Below, piece after piece: positions 48,838 to 55,752 of a stretch of DNA of 56,681 bases (positions within the stretch are counted from its first letter, which is position 1; the number at the start of each line of letters is the position of its first letter). This stretch comes from Streptomyces typhae. GTDB taxonomy: Bacteria; Actinomycetota; Actinomycetes; Streptomycetales; Streptomycetaceae. The notes under the pieces are model-generated. The model was not told where the DNA came from and searched no databases. It was given only the letters and a program-made list of their open reading frames with translations. Location of the stretch: contig NZ_WPNZ01000040.1 of the NCBI RefSeq assembly GCF_009755605.1, positions 1 to 56,681 of the forward strand, in the 5' to 3' direction. Position numbers and translations under genes: made by a program.

Positions 48838-49470
48838 TCAGTACAGCTTCTTCACCGCCGTGGCCGTCGTCTTCTTGAAACCGGCGACCGGCGCGTCGGC
48901 GAAGCCTCCCATCTGGCCCCAGTGGACGAGCGTCACGGTGCTGCCGTCACGCCCCACCGAGTACAGGTTGATGTCGGAGGCGCCCCAGGAGGACTCGGTG
49001 TGGACTCCGTAGACGTGGGCGCCCTCCTCGGCGTCGACCTTGCCGTAGTACTTCTGCGACGCGGTGATGTCGGGGTACTGCTGCATCACCTTGTCCGCAC
49101 AGGCGGCGAGGTTCTTGCGGAGCAGCTCGGCAAAGGTCTTGGCCCGCTCCTCGCTGCGCTCGACGACGGTCACCTGGAGGGCCCCGGTGTCGAGGTCCGT
49201 GCGGTAGGCGCGGTGCACGGAGATCGACGGCAGCACCTCACCCCCGCACATCGGCAGCGGGTCCGGCTGGCCCGACGTCACCGGGCCCGCGTGCCAGGCC
49301 GACGACGCGTGCGGCGGCAGCTCGGACGGCGCGAGGAAACGCGGCGTGCCGGAGGCGGCCGCGGCCGGGACGGTCCCGAGCGCGATGCCCGACGCCGCCA
49401 TCGCGGCGGTCAGCGCCAGCAGCTTCACGTGCCGCCGCCCGGCCGTCCGTGCAGTCGTTCGTACAGTCAT
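48838..49470 (-). CDS. secreted protein of unknown function (~210 aa)
   Basis: ATG 49470 is preferred over ATG 49479 because GGGGAG is nine bases upstream of it. A basic N-terminus and hydrophobic stretch (VKLLALTAAMAASGIALG) end at AAAASG, a signal peptidase I site. The mature part has two cysteines (MCGGE, AACADK) that may form a disulfide. It has an alpha/beta pattern reminiscent of PknH-sensor-like or LpqN-like actinobacterial surface proteins, but no firm family assignment can be made. Confidence 0.78.
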   Translation of the reverse strand: MTVRTTARTAGRRHVKLLALTAAMAASGIALGTVPAAAASGTPRFLAPSELPPHASSAWHAGPVTSGQPDPLPMCGGEVLPSISVHRAYRTDLDTGALQVTVVERSEERAKTFAELLRKNLAACADKVMQQYPDITASQKYYGKVDAEEGAHVYGVHTESSWGASDINLYSVGRDGSTVTLVHWGQMGGFADAPVAGFKKTTATAVKKLY

Positions 49471-49671
49471 CTGTGTCATCTCCCCATATCGGTTCGTTCC
49501 GCCCGTGGTGCGTCCCGGCGGATCGAATCGCCCCCCAAGCGGCGACTCACGCTCCTTACGACCCGCGACACGGCGAACCCGTTGTCCTCACACGTGTCAC
49601 GGCTTCGTTCTGCATGTCGCGGAATGGCAACGGCCGCTTGAGGCCGGGGAGTTCGCCCGCGCGGGTGGTAC

Positions 49672-50154
49672 TCAGGTGTGCGTGGGGAGCGCGCAGACGC
49701 CGTCGATGCCCAGTACGTGGTTGAGTCTGCCGAACGCGAGCCAGGCGCCGATGCTCATGGTGAGTTCCACGATCTCCACCTGGCTGTAGTGCGCCGTCAT
49801 CCGCGCCCAGAACGCGTCGTCGAGTCCGTGGTGGTCGAGGGCGTACCGCTCGGCGTACTCGGCGGCGAGCCGGGTCCGGTCGTCGAAGGCGCCGGTGGTG
49901 CGCCACGCGGTGACGGCGTCGGCGAACTCCGCCTCGACCTTCCGTCCGTCGCGTTCGGTGCGCCAGTCGAGGCAGAGGGCGCAGCCGTTGATCTGCGCGG
50001 TCCGCAGCCGCGCCGCCTCGAACTCGCGCAGCCCGAGGGTGGTGTGTTCATAGACCGCCAGGGAGAAGTTCGCGGCGGCGGCACCGATCCCGGGAACCAT
50101 GTCGCCCCACACGTGACCGAGGGGGTCATGGCCGTCCGGAATGTCAATGATCAT
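49672..50154 (-). CDS. carboxymuconolactone decarboxylase/AhpD-like family protein
   Basis: A 160-residue all-helical protein with the redox CxxC in QINGCALCLDWRT, the hallmark of AhpD-like peroxidases. The usual following His is replaced (CLDW), so the classic AhpD proton relay is incomplete. GGAAGG lies eight bases before ATG 50154. This ATG overlaps the stop of the dehydrogenase-like gene upstream (ATGA), so the two proteins are coupled and likely act together. Confidence 0.85.
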   Translation of the reverse strand: MIIDIPDGHDPLGHVWGDMVPGIGAAAANFSLAVYEHTTLGLREFEAARLRTAQINGCALCLDWRTERDGRKVEAEFADAVTAWRTTGAFDDRTRLAAEYAERYALDHHGLDDAFWARMTAHYSQVEIVELTMSIGAWLAFGRLNHVLGIDGVCALPTHT

Positions 50155-51239
50155 GAAATTGTCCTTCCCGGTGGGCCCAGTGCGCCCACGGCCGGGCGCA
50201 GCGGGACGTCGAGGGCGTCGTAGAGGCCGGGCTCGGCGGCCGCGAGCCAGTCGACGGCGCCCACAAGACGGCCGACGGCCGTGGCGTTGCCGCCCGCGGA
50301 CCGGTTGTCGCCCTCGTCGGACGCCTCGATCGTGACCTCGATGCGCGGGCGGCCCTCGATCACCACCCGGTGCGCGCCGTCGCCGTCGGGCGGAGCGGGC
50401 CATTCGGGGGCGCAGGAGGCATGGATGCGTGTGATGTGCTCGATCACGATGCGGGGCTCGCCCGCGACGACGCCCTGCACCTCGAACCGCACCGCTCCCT
50501 GGGTGCCGGCCTCGAAGTGCCCCATCGTCCTGGTGTCGACCGTCGCCGTGAGCGCGCGGCGGTCCACCGTCTCGCGGATGTCGTCGAGTTCGGCGCCGAG
50601 CGCACGGGCCATCAGCCTTATCTGCCCGCCCCACACCATGGTCGGCACCGAGGGCGCGAGCATCGGCGGCGCGTAGTCGAGGGGGTGGCCCATGCCGATC
50701 AGGCCGCGGACCGCGTCCTCCTGGTCGTACGTGGAGTAGTCGAAGATCTCCTGGCAGCGGATCGCGTCCACGGCGGCGCCGAGCCCGCTGACCAGAAGCG
50801 GCAGCACGTCGTTCGCCCAGCCCGGGTCGACGCCGGACACGAACAGGGAGCCGCCGCCGTCCGCGATCGCGGCGAGTACCGGGTCCCGCAGTTCGGCCGG
50901 GGTGCTCAGCTTGTCGTGGAAGCCGTACAGCGAGGGCGTGACGACCACGCACCCGGCCCGCAGTGCCCGGGTGACGTCGGCGAGCGCGTCGTCGGGGCGG
51001 ACGTCGCCGGACGCCGCGTACACGACGGCCCGCGGGCGGGCGGCGAGCACCGCGTCGAGGTCGGTGGTGGCCGCGACCCCGAGGTCCCGGCCGAGCCCGC
51101 AGAGCTCACCGGCGTCGCGGCCGACCTTGCCCGGACTGTGGACGACCACCGCCGTCAGCGTCAGCGCCGGATGAGCGGCCACGGCGCGGACGGCCGCGCG
51201 GCCCACGTTGCCCGTTCCCCAGACCACCGTGGAAATCAT
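50151..51239 (-). CDS. NAD(P)-binding dihydrodipicolinate-reductase-like protein
   Basis: A 362-residue protein. The Rossmann motif VVWGTGNVGRAAVRA sits at the very N-terminus, followed by a DapB-like NAD(P) domain (AVVYAASGDVRPDDALADV) and a catalytic-domain segment (FVSGVDPGWANDVLPLLVSG). The length and layout match the group annotated as dihydrodipicolinate reductase or 2,4-diaminopentanoate dehydrogenase-like, not true DapB (about 250 residues). The coupled AhpD-like gene suggests a redox or catabolic pair. Substrate unknown. Confidence 0.83.
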   Translation of the reverse strand: MISTVVWGTGNVGRAAVRAVAAHPALTLTAVVVHSPGKVGRDAGELCGLGRDLGVAATTDLDAVLAARPRAVVYAASGDVRPDDALADVTRALRAGCVVVTPSLYGFHDKLSTPAELRDPVLAAIADGGGSLFVSGVDPGWANDVLPLLVSGLGAAVDAIRCQEIFDYSTYDQEDAVRGLIGMGHPLDYAPPMLAPSVPTMVWGGQIRLMARALGAELDDIRETVDRRALTATVDTRTMGHFEAGTQGAVRFEVQGVVAGEPRIVIEHITRIHASCAPEWPAPPDGDGAHRVVIEGRPRIEVTIEASDEGDNRSAGGNATAVGRLVGAVDWLAAAEPGLYDALDVPLRPAVGALGPPGRTIS

Positions 51240-51519
51240 GCGCCGGAGGGTAACGGCGGCGCCTCGCACTTCCCAGGGGCGCGACCGCACATTCTCTGAC
51301 GCGCTGTCAGGTGGTGACGTGCCCCGGGATCCGGTCCGCAGGTCGGCGGCGCGGACCCGCTCGGCTGTGATCGGCCCCGGTGGCCCCGCGACAGCCGGGG
51401 AAACGGGTGCGGCGGTACGGGACCTGTGACACGGGGCCATCCAGGTGTCGGCAGTGCAGACCTGGGCACTCAGTGACTGCATCGAGCACGGCCATGTGCA
51501 TCCGCAAAGTCCCCGCTGA

Positions 51520-51534
51520 GTCACTTTCTGTGAC
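51520..51534. promoter_or_regulatory. operator-like inverted repeat upstream of the methyltransferase-CDGSH-HDO operon
   Basis: GTCAC-TTTCT-GTGAC is a perfect 5-bp inverted repeat in a locally AT-rich stretch, 40 bases before the methyltransferase start. A second dyad, CAGT-G-ACTG, lies at about 51470-51478. Confidence 0.45.
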
Positions 51535-51574
51535 GACGGGCGACTCGTGGACACCGAGCGACGGGAGATGCCGG

Positions 51575-52399
51575 ATGAGCGCAGAGGCGTATTCGGGGGT
51601 GAGCGATGGGACGCACCCGGGGGTGAGCGAAGGAGTGCAGCCGGGGGTGAGCGAAGGAGCGCAGCCGGGGGTGAGGGCGGGAACGCCCCCGCGCCCGTAC
51701 CCACGACCGGTGACGCACACGTGTACGCCGACCGGAGCCGCGCGCCTGGCGCGCCTCGTCACCCTCCCGGGCGTCTACGCGCCGCAGCACGACACCCGCC
51801 TCCTCACCCGCTGCCTGCGGCGGGAGGCCATCGACGAGGACACCGCCGTCGTGGACCTGGGCACCGGCTCCGGGGCGCTCGCCGTCGCGGCCGCCTCGCT
51901 GGGGGCGCGGGTGACCGCCGTCGACATATCCCGGCGCGCGGTCCTGACCGCCCGCTTCAACGCTCTGCGCAACGGCCTGACCGTCACCGTGCGCCGCGGC
52001 GATCTGACCGACACGCTCCCCGACGACTGCTGCGACCTCGTGGTCAGCAACCCGCCGTACGTGCCCGGCCCCTCCGCACGCCTCCCGCGCCACGGCGCGG
52101 CCCGCGCGTGGGACGCGGGAACCGAGGGCCGGGCGGTCGTGAACCGCGTCTGCGACGCGGTGCCCCGCGTGCTGCGTCCCGGAGGCGCCCTGCTCCTCGT
52201 GCACTCGGGCCTCTCCGGTGTTGCGGCGACGCTCGACCGGCTCGCCGGGAACGGCATGGAGGCCGGTGTCGTCGACCGCGCGTACGTCCCGTTCGGTCCC
52301 GTCCTGCGGTCCCGCAGGGCCTGGCTGCGCGACATGGGACTCATCGACGACACCGAGAACAGGGAGGAACTGGTGGTGATCCGTGCCGAACTCCGCTGA
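51575..52399 (+). CDS. HemK2/MTQ2-like SAM-dependent methyltransferase
   Basis: A 274-residue class I methyltransferase and first gene of a three-gene operon. The SAM-binding motif VVDLGTGSGALAVAAASLGA and the substrate motif NPPYVP (159-164) mark the HemK/PrmC group, which methylates side-chain amide nitrogen. The length and start fit the shorter HemK2/MTQ2 type, which lacks the PrmC N-terminal domain. Instead the first ~40 residues hold an in-frame 24-bp repeat coding GVSEGAQP-like blocks. ATG 51575 has GGGAGA six bases upstream. The gene's 3' end overlaps the CDGSH gene by 17 bases. Confidence 0.85.
   Translation: MSAEAYSGVSDGTHPGVSEGVQPGVSEGAQPGVRAGTPPRPYPRPVTHTCTPTGAARLARLVTLPGVYAPQHDTRLLTRCLRREAIDEDTAVVDLGTGSGALAVAAASLGARVTAVDISRRAVLTARFNALRNGLTVTVRRGDLTDTLPDDCCDLVVSNPPYVPGPSARLPRHGAARAWDAGTEGRAVVNRVCDAVPRVLRPGGALLLVHSGLSGVAATLDRLAGNGMEAGVVDRAYVPFGPVLRSRRAWLRDMGLIDDTENREELVVIRAELR
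51596..51685. repeat. in-frame 24-bp tandem repeat at the start of the methyltransferase gene
   Basis: GGGGGTGAGCGAAGGAGYGC plus AGCC recurs about three and a half times, giving PGVSDGTH, PGVSEGVQ, PGVSEGAQ, PGVRAG. The repeat lies before the recognisable fold, so copy number could vary without harm. Confidence 0.85.
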
Positions 52400-52784
52400 A
52401 GCCTCCCCCGACCCCGCTGAGGGCGTCCCCGACTGCGCTGAGGGCTCTCCCGACAGCGCTGGGGGCTCTCCCGAAAGTGCTGGAGGCTCACCCGACTGTG
52501 CTCAGGGCTCGCCCGCACTGCCCCGCGAGCACTCCGGCCGACGCCCTCGCCGGGTCACGGTCGACCACGAGGGCCCGCTCCTGATGGAGGGGCCGGTGGA
52601 AGTGGTCTGCGACGACGGCAGCGTCGCCGTGTCGCACCGCTTCACGGTCGCGCTCTGCACGTGCCGGCGCAGCCGCACCTACCCCTGGTGCGACACCAGC
52701 CACCGCCGCAGGTCACGCCCGGACACCTCCGACACCCCCCGCGCCGGTACAGGGGACCCCTCCGCCCAGGAGCCGCCGTCATGA
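52383..52784 (+). CDS. CDGSH iron-sulfur domain protein
   Basis: A 133-residue protein with one CDGSH/mitoNEET-type [2Fe-2S] site: Cys92-x-Cys94...Cys103...His107 in CTCRRSRTYPWCDTSH, the 3Cys-1His pattern of a redox-active cluster. The first ~45 residues are an acidic Ser/Pro/Ala-rich repeat (SPDSAGG-type octads). GTG 52383 starts inside the methyltransferase gene, and the stop overlaps the next ATG (ATGA). Its position suggests that it supplies electrons or iron-sulfur chemistry to the diiron enzyme encoded next. Confidence 0.9.
   Translation: MPNSAEASPDPAEGVPDCAEGSPDSAGGSPESAGGSPDCAQGSPALPREHSGRRPRRVTVDHEGPLLMEGPVEVVCDDGSVAVSHRFTVALCTCRRSRTYPWCDTSHRRRSRPDTSDTPRAGTGDPSAQEPPS
52415..52515. 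repeat. in-frame 24-bp tandem repeat at the start of the CDGSH gene
   Basis: Units related to GCTGAGGGCTCTCCCGACAG (plus TGCG) occur about four times, encoding EGSPDSAG-like octads. Third positions differ more than second positions, so the peptide pattern is partly maintained. Confidence 0.75.
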
Positions 52785-53812
52785 GCACCGCGCGCGTCCA
52801 CACCGAGCTACGGACCGAGCCGACGCCCCGCCGCAGCCCCGGCCTCCCCGACCCTCGCGGCGACCTGTCCGGCGCCGTCATCGACTCCCTGCGGCGTGCT
52901 GGTGACGGCTGCCTGCCGCAGGCGCCGGCCGACCGTACCGACCCGTACGGCGACGACCTCCAGCTCGCCCTCTACGTCCTCTACGAACTCCACTACCAGG
53001 GCTTCGCAGGCGTGGACGAGGAGCGGGAGTGGGATCCGGACCTGCTGACCCTGCGCCGCACGCTCGAACGGCGCTTCCTCGGGGCGCTGCGGGCCGACGC
53101 GACCCCTCCGGGCGGTGCCGAGGAGACGCTCGCGGAACTCCTGACCGAGCCTGTCGGGTACGACGCGACGAGCGTCAGCCACCATCTGCGACGCGACGGC
53201 GAACTCTGGCAGTTCCGTGAGTACGCGGCCCTGCGGTCCCTGTACCACCTCAAGGAGGCCGACCCGCACGCCTGGGTCCTTCCGCGGCTGCACGGGCGCG
53301 CCAAGGCCGCGATGGTGGCCGTCGAGTTCGACGAGTTCGGCGCCGGGCGTCCCGAGGACATCCACGCGCAGCTGTTCGCCGACCTCATGGTGGACCTCGG
53401 CCTGGACCCCTCGTACGGGCACCATCTCGACACCGCACCGGCCGAAGCCCTCGTGACCGTGAACCTGATGTCCCTGTTCGGGCTGCACCGGGCGCTGCGC
53501 GGGGCGCTCGTCGGGCACTTCGCCGCCGTGGAGACCACCTCCTCGCCCGGGTCCAGGCGCCTCGCGGCCGGCCTGCGGAGAGTCGGCGCGGGGGGTGCGG
53601 CGCAGCGGTTCTACGACGAGCACGTCGAGGCGGACGCCGTGCACGAGCAGGTCGTCCGCCGGGACGTCGTCGGCGGCCTGCTCGCCGCCGAGCCGCGGCT
53701 CGACGCCGACGTCGCCTTCGGCGCCCGCGCCACCGGTCTCGTCGAGGACCGCCTCGCGACACACCTCCTCACCGCCTGGCGCGCCGGCCGCACCGCCCTG
53801 CGCGCCCCATAG
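52781..53812 (+). CDS. iron-containing redox enzyme family protein (heme-oxygenase-like diiron fold, HDO)
   Basis: A 343-residue mostly helical protein of the Haem_oxygenas_2/iron-containing redox enzyme family. Possible iron ligands fall in three places: Glu69 and His71 (LYELHYQGF), Glu182/Glu185/His195 (VEFDEFGAGRPEDIHAQLF), and Glu280/His281/Asp285/His288 (FYDEHVEADAVHEQ). Known HDO members include UndA, SznF and BesC, which use O2 to cleave or oxidise small molecules. ATG 52781 overlaps the CDGSH stop by four bases. The N-terminal ~50 residues are an extension. Substrate unknown. Confidence 0.87.
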   Translation: MSTARVHTELRTEPTPRRSPGLPDPRGDLSGAVIDSLRRAGDGCLPQAPADRTDPYGDDLQLALYVLYELHYQGFAGVDEEREWDPDLLTLRRTLERRFLGALRADATPPGGAEETLAELLTEPVGYDATSVSHHLRRDGELWQFREYAALRSLYHLKEADPHAWVLPRLHGRAKAAMVAVEFDEFGAGRPEDIHAQLFADLMVDLGLDPSYGHHLDTAPAEALVTVNLMSLFGLHRALRGALVGHFAAVETTSSPGSRRLAAGLRRVGAGGAAQRFYDEHVEADAVHEQVVRRDVVGGLLAAEPRLDADVAFGARATGLVEDRLATHLLTAWRAGRTALRAP

Positions 53813-53857
53813 GGGCGGGACCCCGACTTCGCCGGTGAACGGTGAACGGTGAACCGG

Positions 53858-54184
53858 TCAGCGGCCGAGCGCCTGCTTGAGTTCCTTCTTGTTCATCGAC
53901 GAGCGGCCCTCGATGTTCTTCTTCTTGGCCTCCTCGTACAACTGGTCACGAGTCGGCCCCTGGGCGCCGCTGTGGGAGCGCTCGCCGCCGCGCTGGGAGG
54001 CGGACTTCCGGTCCTGCGTGGAGGTCTTGCTCGCGGTCCTTGACTCCCCGGAGCGTGCGCGTTCCTTGTTGACGGTGCGGGCGGCGATCTCCTTGGCGCG
54101 CTTGGTGGAGGCGCCCCGGTCCTCGGCACTGTCCTTGATGTGCTCGTACTGTCGTTCCCGCTTCTTGCTGGATCCAGCAGGCAT
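53858..54184 (-). CDS. basic protein with C-terminal Rho-N/SAP-like motif
   Basis: A 108-residue, very basic protein. The N-terminal half (ERQYEHIKDSAEDRGASTKR, then AKEIAARTVNKERARSGE) is the stretch found in small actinobacterial proteins often labelled plasmid stabilisation protein. The C-terminus (TRDQLYEEAKKKNIEGRSSM, NKKELKQAL) looks like a Rho N-terminal/SAP-type nucleic-acid-binding helix pair. GAAGGG is seven bases before ATG 54184. It probably binds DNA or RNA; no plasmid genes are nearby. Confidence 0.8.
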   Translation of the reverse strand: MPAGSSKKRERQYEHIKDSAEDRGASTKRAKEIAARTVNKERARSGESRTASKTSTQDRKSASQRGGERSHSGAQGPTRDQLYEEAKKKNIEGRSSMNKKELKQALGR

Positions 54185-54219
54185 GGAGCAACCCTTCCGG
54201 TCGGTCGTTCGGTGGCTTC

Positions 54220-54263
54220 GGCAGTTGTCTGTGCCCCTGAGGGCAGTTGTCTGTGCCCCTAAG
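54220..54263. repeat. 22-bp tandem duplication overlapping the 3' end of the sigma factor gene
   Basis: GGCAGTTGTCTGTGCCCCTGAG (54220-54241) is followed by a copy with one mismatch (54242-54263). The second copy includes the stop codon of the SigB-like sigma gene. Confidence 0.8.
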
Positions 54264-55059
54264 GGGCGACGCCCATCGCCTCGGCGCGTACCTGGCTGCA
54301 GGACTTGGTGATCAGCCGGGACACGTGCATCTGGGAGAGGCCGAGCTGTTCGGCGATGCCGCTCTGCGTCATGCCGCGGAAGAACCGCAGGTAGAGGATG
54401 GTCTGCTCACGCTCGGGCAGATGGCGCAGGCCTTCCCTCGCGGTCTGGCGGTCGATGACGAGGTCGTAGCCGGGGTCGGGGGCCCCCAGGGTGTCGGCGA
54501 GGTGGTACCCGTCGTCCGACGCGGTATGCATGTCGGCGTCCAGGGACAGGGACTGGTACGCGTCCAGGGCTTCGAGGCCGTCGTGCACCTCCTGCGTGGT
54601 CAGCCCGGTGTGCGCGGCCAACTGCGCGGCGGTGGGTTCGGGGCTGCCGGGGGTCTGGGTGAGTTCGCGGCGCGCGTAGCGGATGCGGTTGCGCAGCTCC
54701 TGTACGCGGCGGGGCACGCGGACGTCCCAGGTGTGGTCCCGGAAGTGGCGCCGCAGTTCGCCGGTGATGGTGGGCACGGCGTAGCTCTCGAAGGCGCCGC
54801 GTCCCGGCTCGTAGCGGTTGACGGCCTTGACCAGGCCCATGGCGGCGACCTGGCGGAGGTCGTCGAGGTTCTCACCGCGGTTGCGGAAGGTGTACGCGAT
54901 GCGGTGGGCCATGGGCAGCCAGGCGGCGACGAGTTCCTCGCAGAGCAGCTCGCGCTCGAGCCCGGGGGGCAGCCCGGCCAGGTGCCGGAAGGCCCGCTCC
55001 GTCTCCGGTCGGTCGTGGTGAGCGCGCCGGGACGCGCCGGAGGAGGTGGTGCTCGGCAT
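54259..55059 (-). CDS. RNA polymerase sigma factor, SigB/SigF/SigG family
   Basis: A 266-residue group 3 sigma factor. Region 2 is recognisable (LVAAWLPMAHRIAYTFRNRG, DDLRQVAAMGLVKAVNRYEP, RGAFESYAVPTITGELRRHF), as are region 3 (DVRVPRRVQELRNRI) and region 4 with GLRHLPEREQTILYLRFFRG and SQMHVSRLITKS. AGGAG lies eight bases before ATG 55059. In Streptomyces these factors serve osmotic/oxidative stress and sporulation and are usually controlled by anti-sigma factors; none is encoded nearby. Confidence 0.94.
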   Translation of the reverse strand: MPSTTSSGASRRAHHDRPETERAFRHLAGLPPGLERELLCEELVAAWLPMAHRIAYTFRNRGENLDDLRQVAAMGLVKAVNRYEPGRGAFESYAVPTITGELRRHFRDHTWDVRVPRRVQELRNRIRYARRELTQTPGSPEPTAAQLAAHTGLTTQEVHDGLEALDAYQSLSLDADMHTASDDGYHLADTLGAPDPGYDLVIDRQTAREGLRHLPEREQTILYLRFFRGMTQSGIAEQLGLSQMHVSRLITKSCSQVRAEAMGVAP

Positions 55060-55312
55060 GGGGATCGCTCCTGGGCCGTGACGACGTGTGAGTGGTGCCG
55101 CGGCACGGCCTCGCGCGCGGCTCGGCAGGAGGTCGCGCGCCAAGCGGCTCTGCCGCTTCGCTGTCGCGCCTCCTGTCCGAAGCACGGTGATTCGCCTGCC
55201 TTTCCACTGTCCTCGCAAAAGCCCCGGTCCGCAGCTTGAGGCAGCCCATGTGGGTCCGTACGGTGCGGGCCCCGGCCACGGGTGCCGGTGTCCCCGGTGG
55301 CCGCGCGCCGGT

Positions 55313-55531
55313 TCAGTCCAGGCCGCGCACGATGTTGGCCTCGAAGACGTAGTCGTCTCTGTCGGCCGGTTCCGTGGCGGACGGCAGGGCGGGCACGCAT
55401 GTGCGCACGGCTCCCGCGTCCTGCGCGGGGGACTCCGGGCCGGACGGGGCGCTCCGCGCCGCACGGCTGTGCGGCGGCTCCAGGAGCGTGGTCTTCGGCA
55501 GTTCCGGCGCGTGGGGTTCCGTGGCGGACAT
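55313..55531 (-). CDS. small acidic-ended protein of unknown function (72 aa)
   Basis: The ATG at 55531 has an excellent GAGGAGG four bases upstream, which supports it as real. No family, signal peptide or membrane helix is seen. It has a Pro/Ala/Ser-rich middle, one cysteine (VRTCVPALP) and a conserved-looking end (ADRDDYVFEANIVRGLD). The leader is built of 13-bp repeats. The size and bipartite layout could suit a precursor peptide, but no modifying enzyme is adjacent. Confidence 0.6.
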   Translation of the reverse strand: MSATEPHAPELPKTTLLEPPHSRAARSAPSGPESPAQDAGAVRTCVPALPSATEPADRDDYVFEANIVRGLD

Positions 55532-55536
55532 ACGGC

Positions 55537-55651
55537 CTCCTCAGGTGTCGTTCTCCGGTCTCGTTCTCTCTGATGCCGTTCTCAGGTGTCGTTGTCGGGT
55601 GTCGTTGTCGGGTGCCGTTCTTGGGTGCCGTTCTTGGGTGCCGTTCTTGGG
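55537..55651 (-). repeat. array of ~13-bp repeats forming the leader of the 72-aa gene
   Basis: On the minus strand ACCCAAGAACGGC occurs three times, then ACCCGACAACGAC twice, then ACCTGAGAACGGC and more diverged copies. The last 13-mer, ACCTGAGGAGGCC, is the ribosome binding site of the 72-aa gene. Confidence 0.8.
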
Positions 55652-55752
55652 TGTCGCTTTCACATGTCGTCGGATACCGGGTGCCATGTACGGCACGGGT
55701 CATGCACGGAAGCGGCCCTCTTGTGCGGTGATGTGTCACGGCCCGCCTTGTG

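Noticed and set aside
53858..54184. Evidence for an integrated plasmid, suggested by the plasmid-stabilisation-like label of this family
   Set aside because: No replication, transfer, integrase or attachment-site sequence was found nearby; the protein type is a normal chromosomal gene in actinobacteria.
55313..55531. Lanthipeptide or other RiPP precursor
   Set aside because: There is one cysteine only, no recognisable leader motif, and no modification enzyme in the window; kept only as an unknown small protein.
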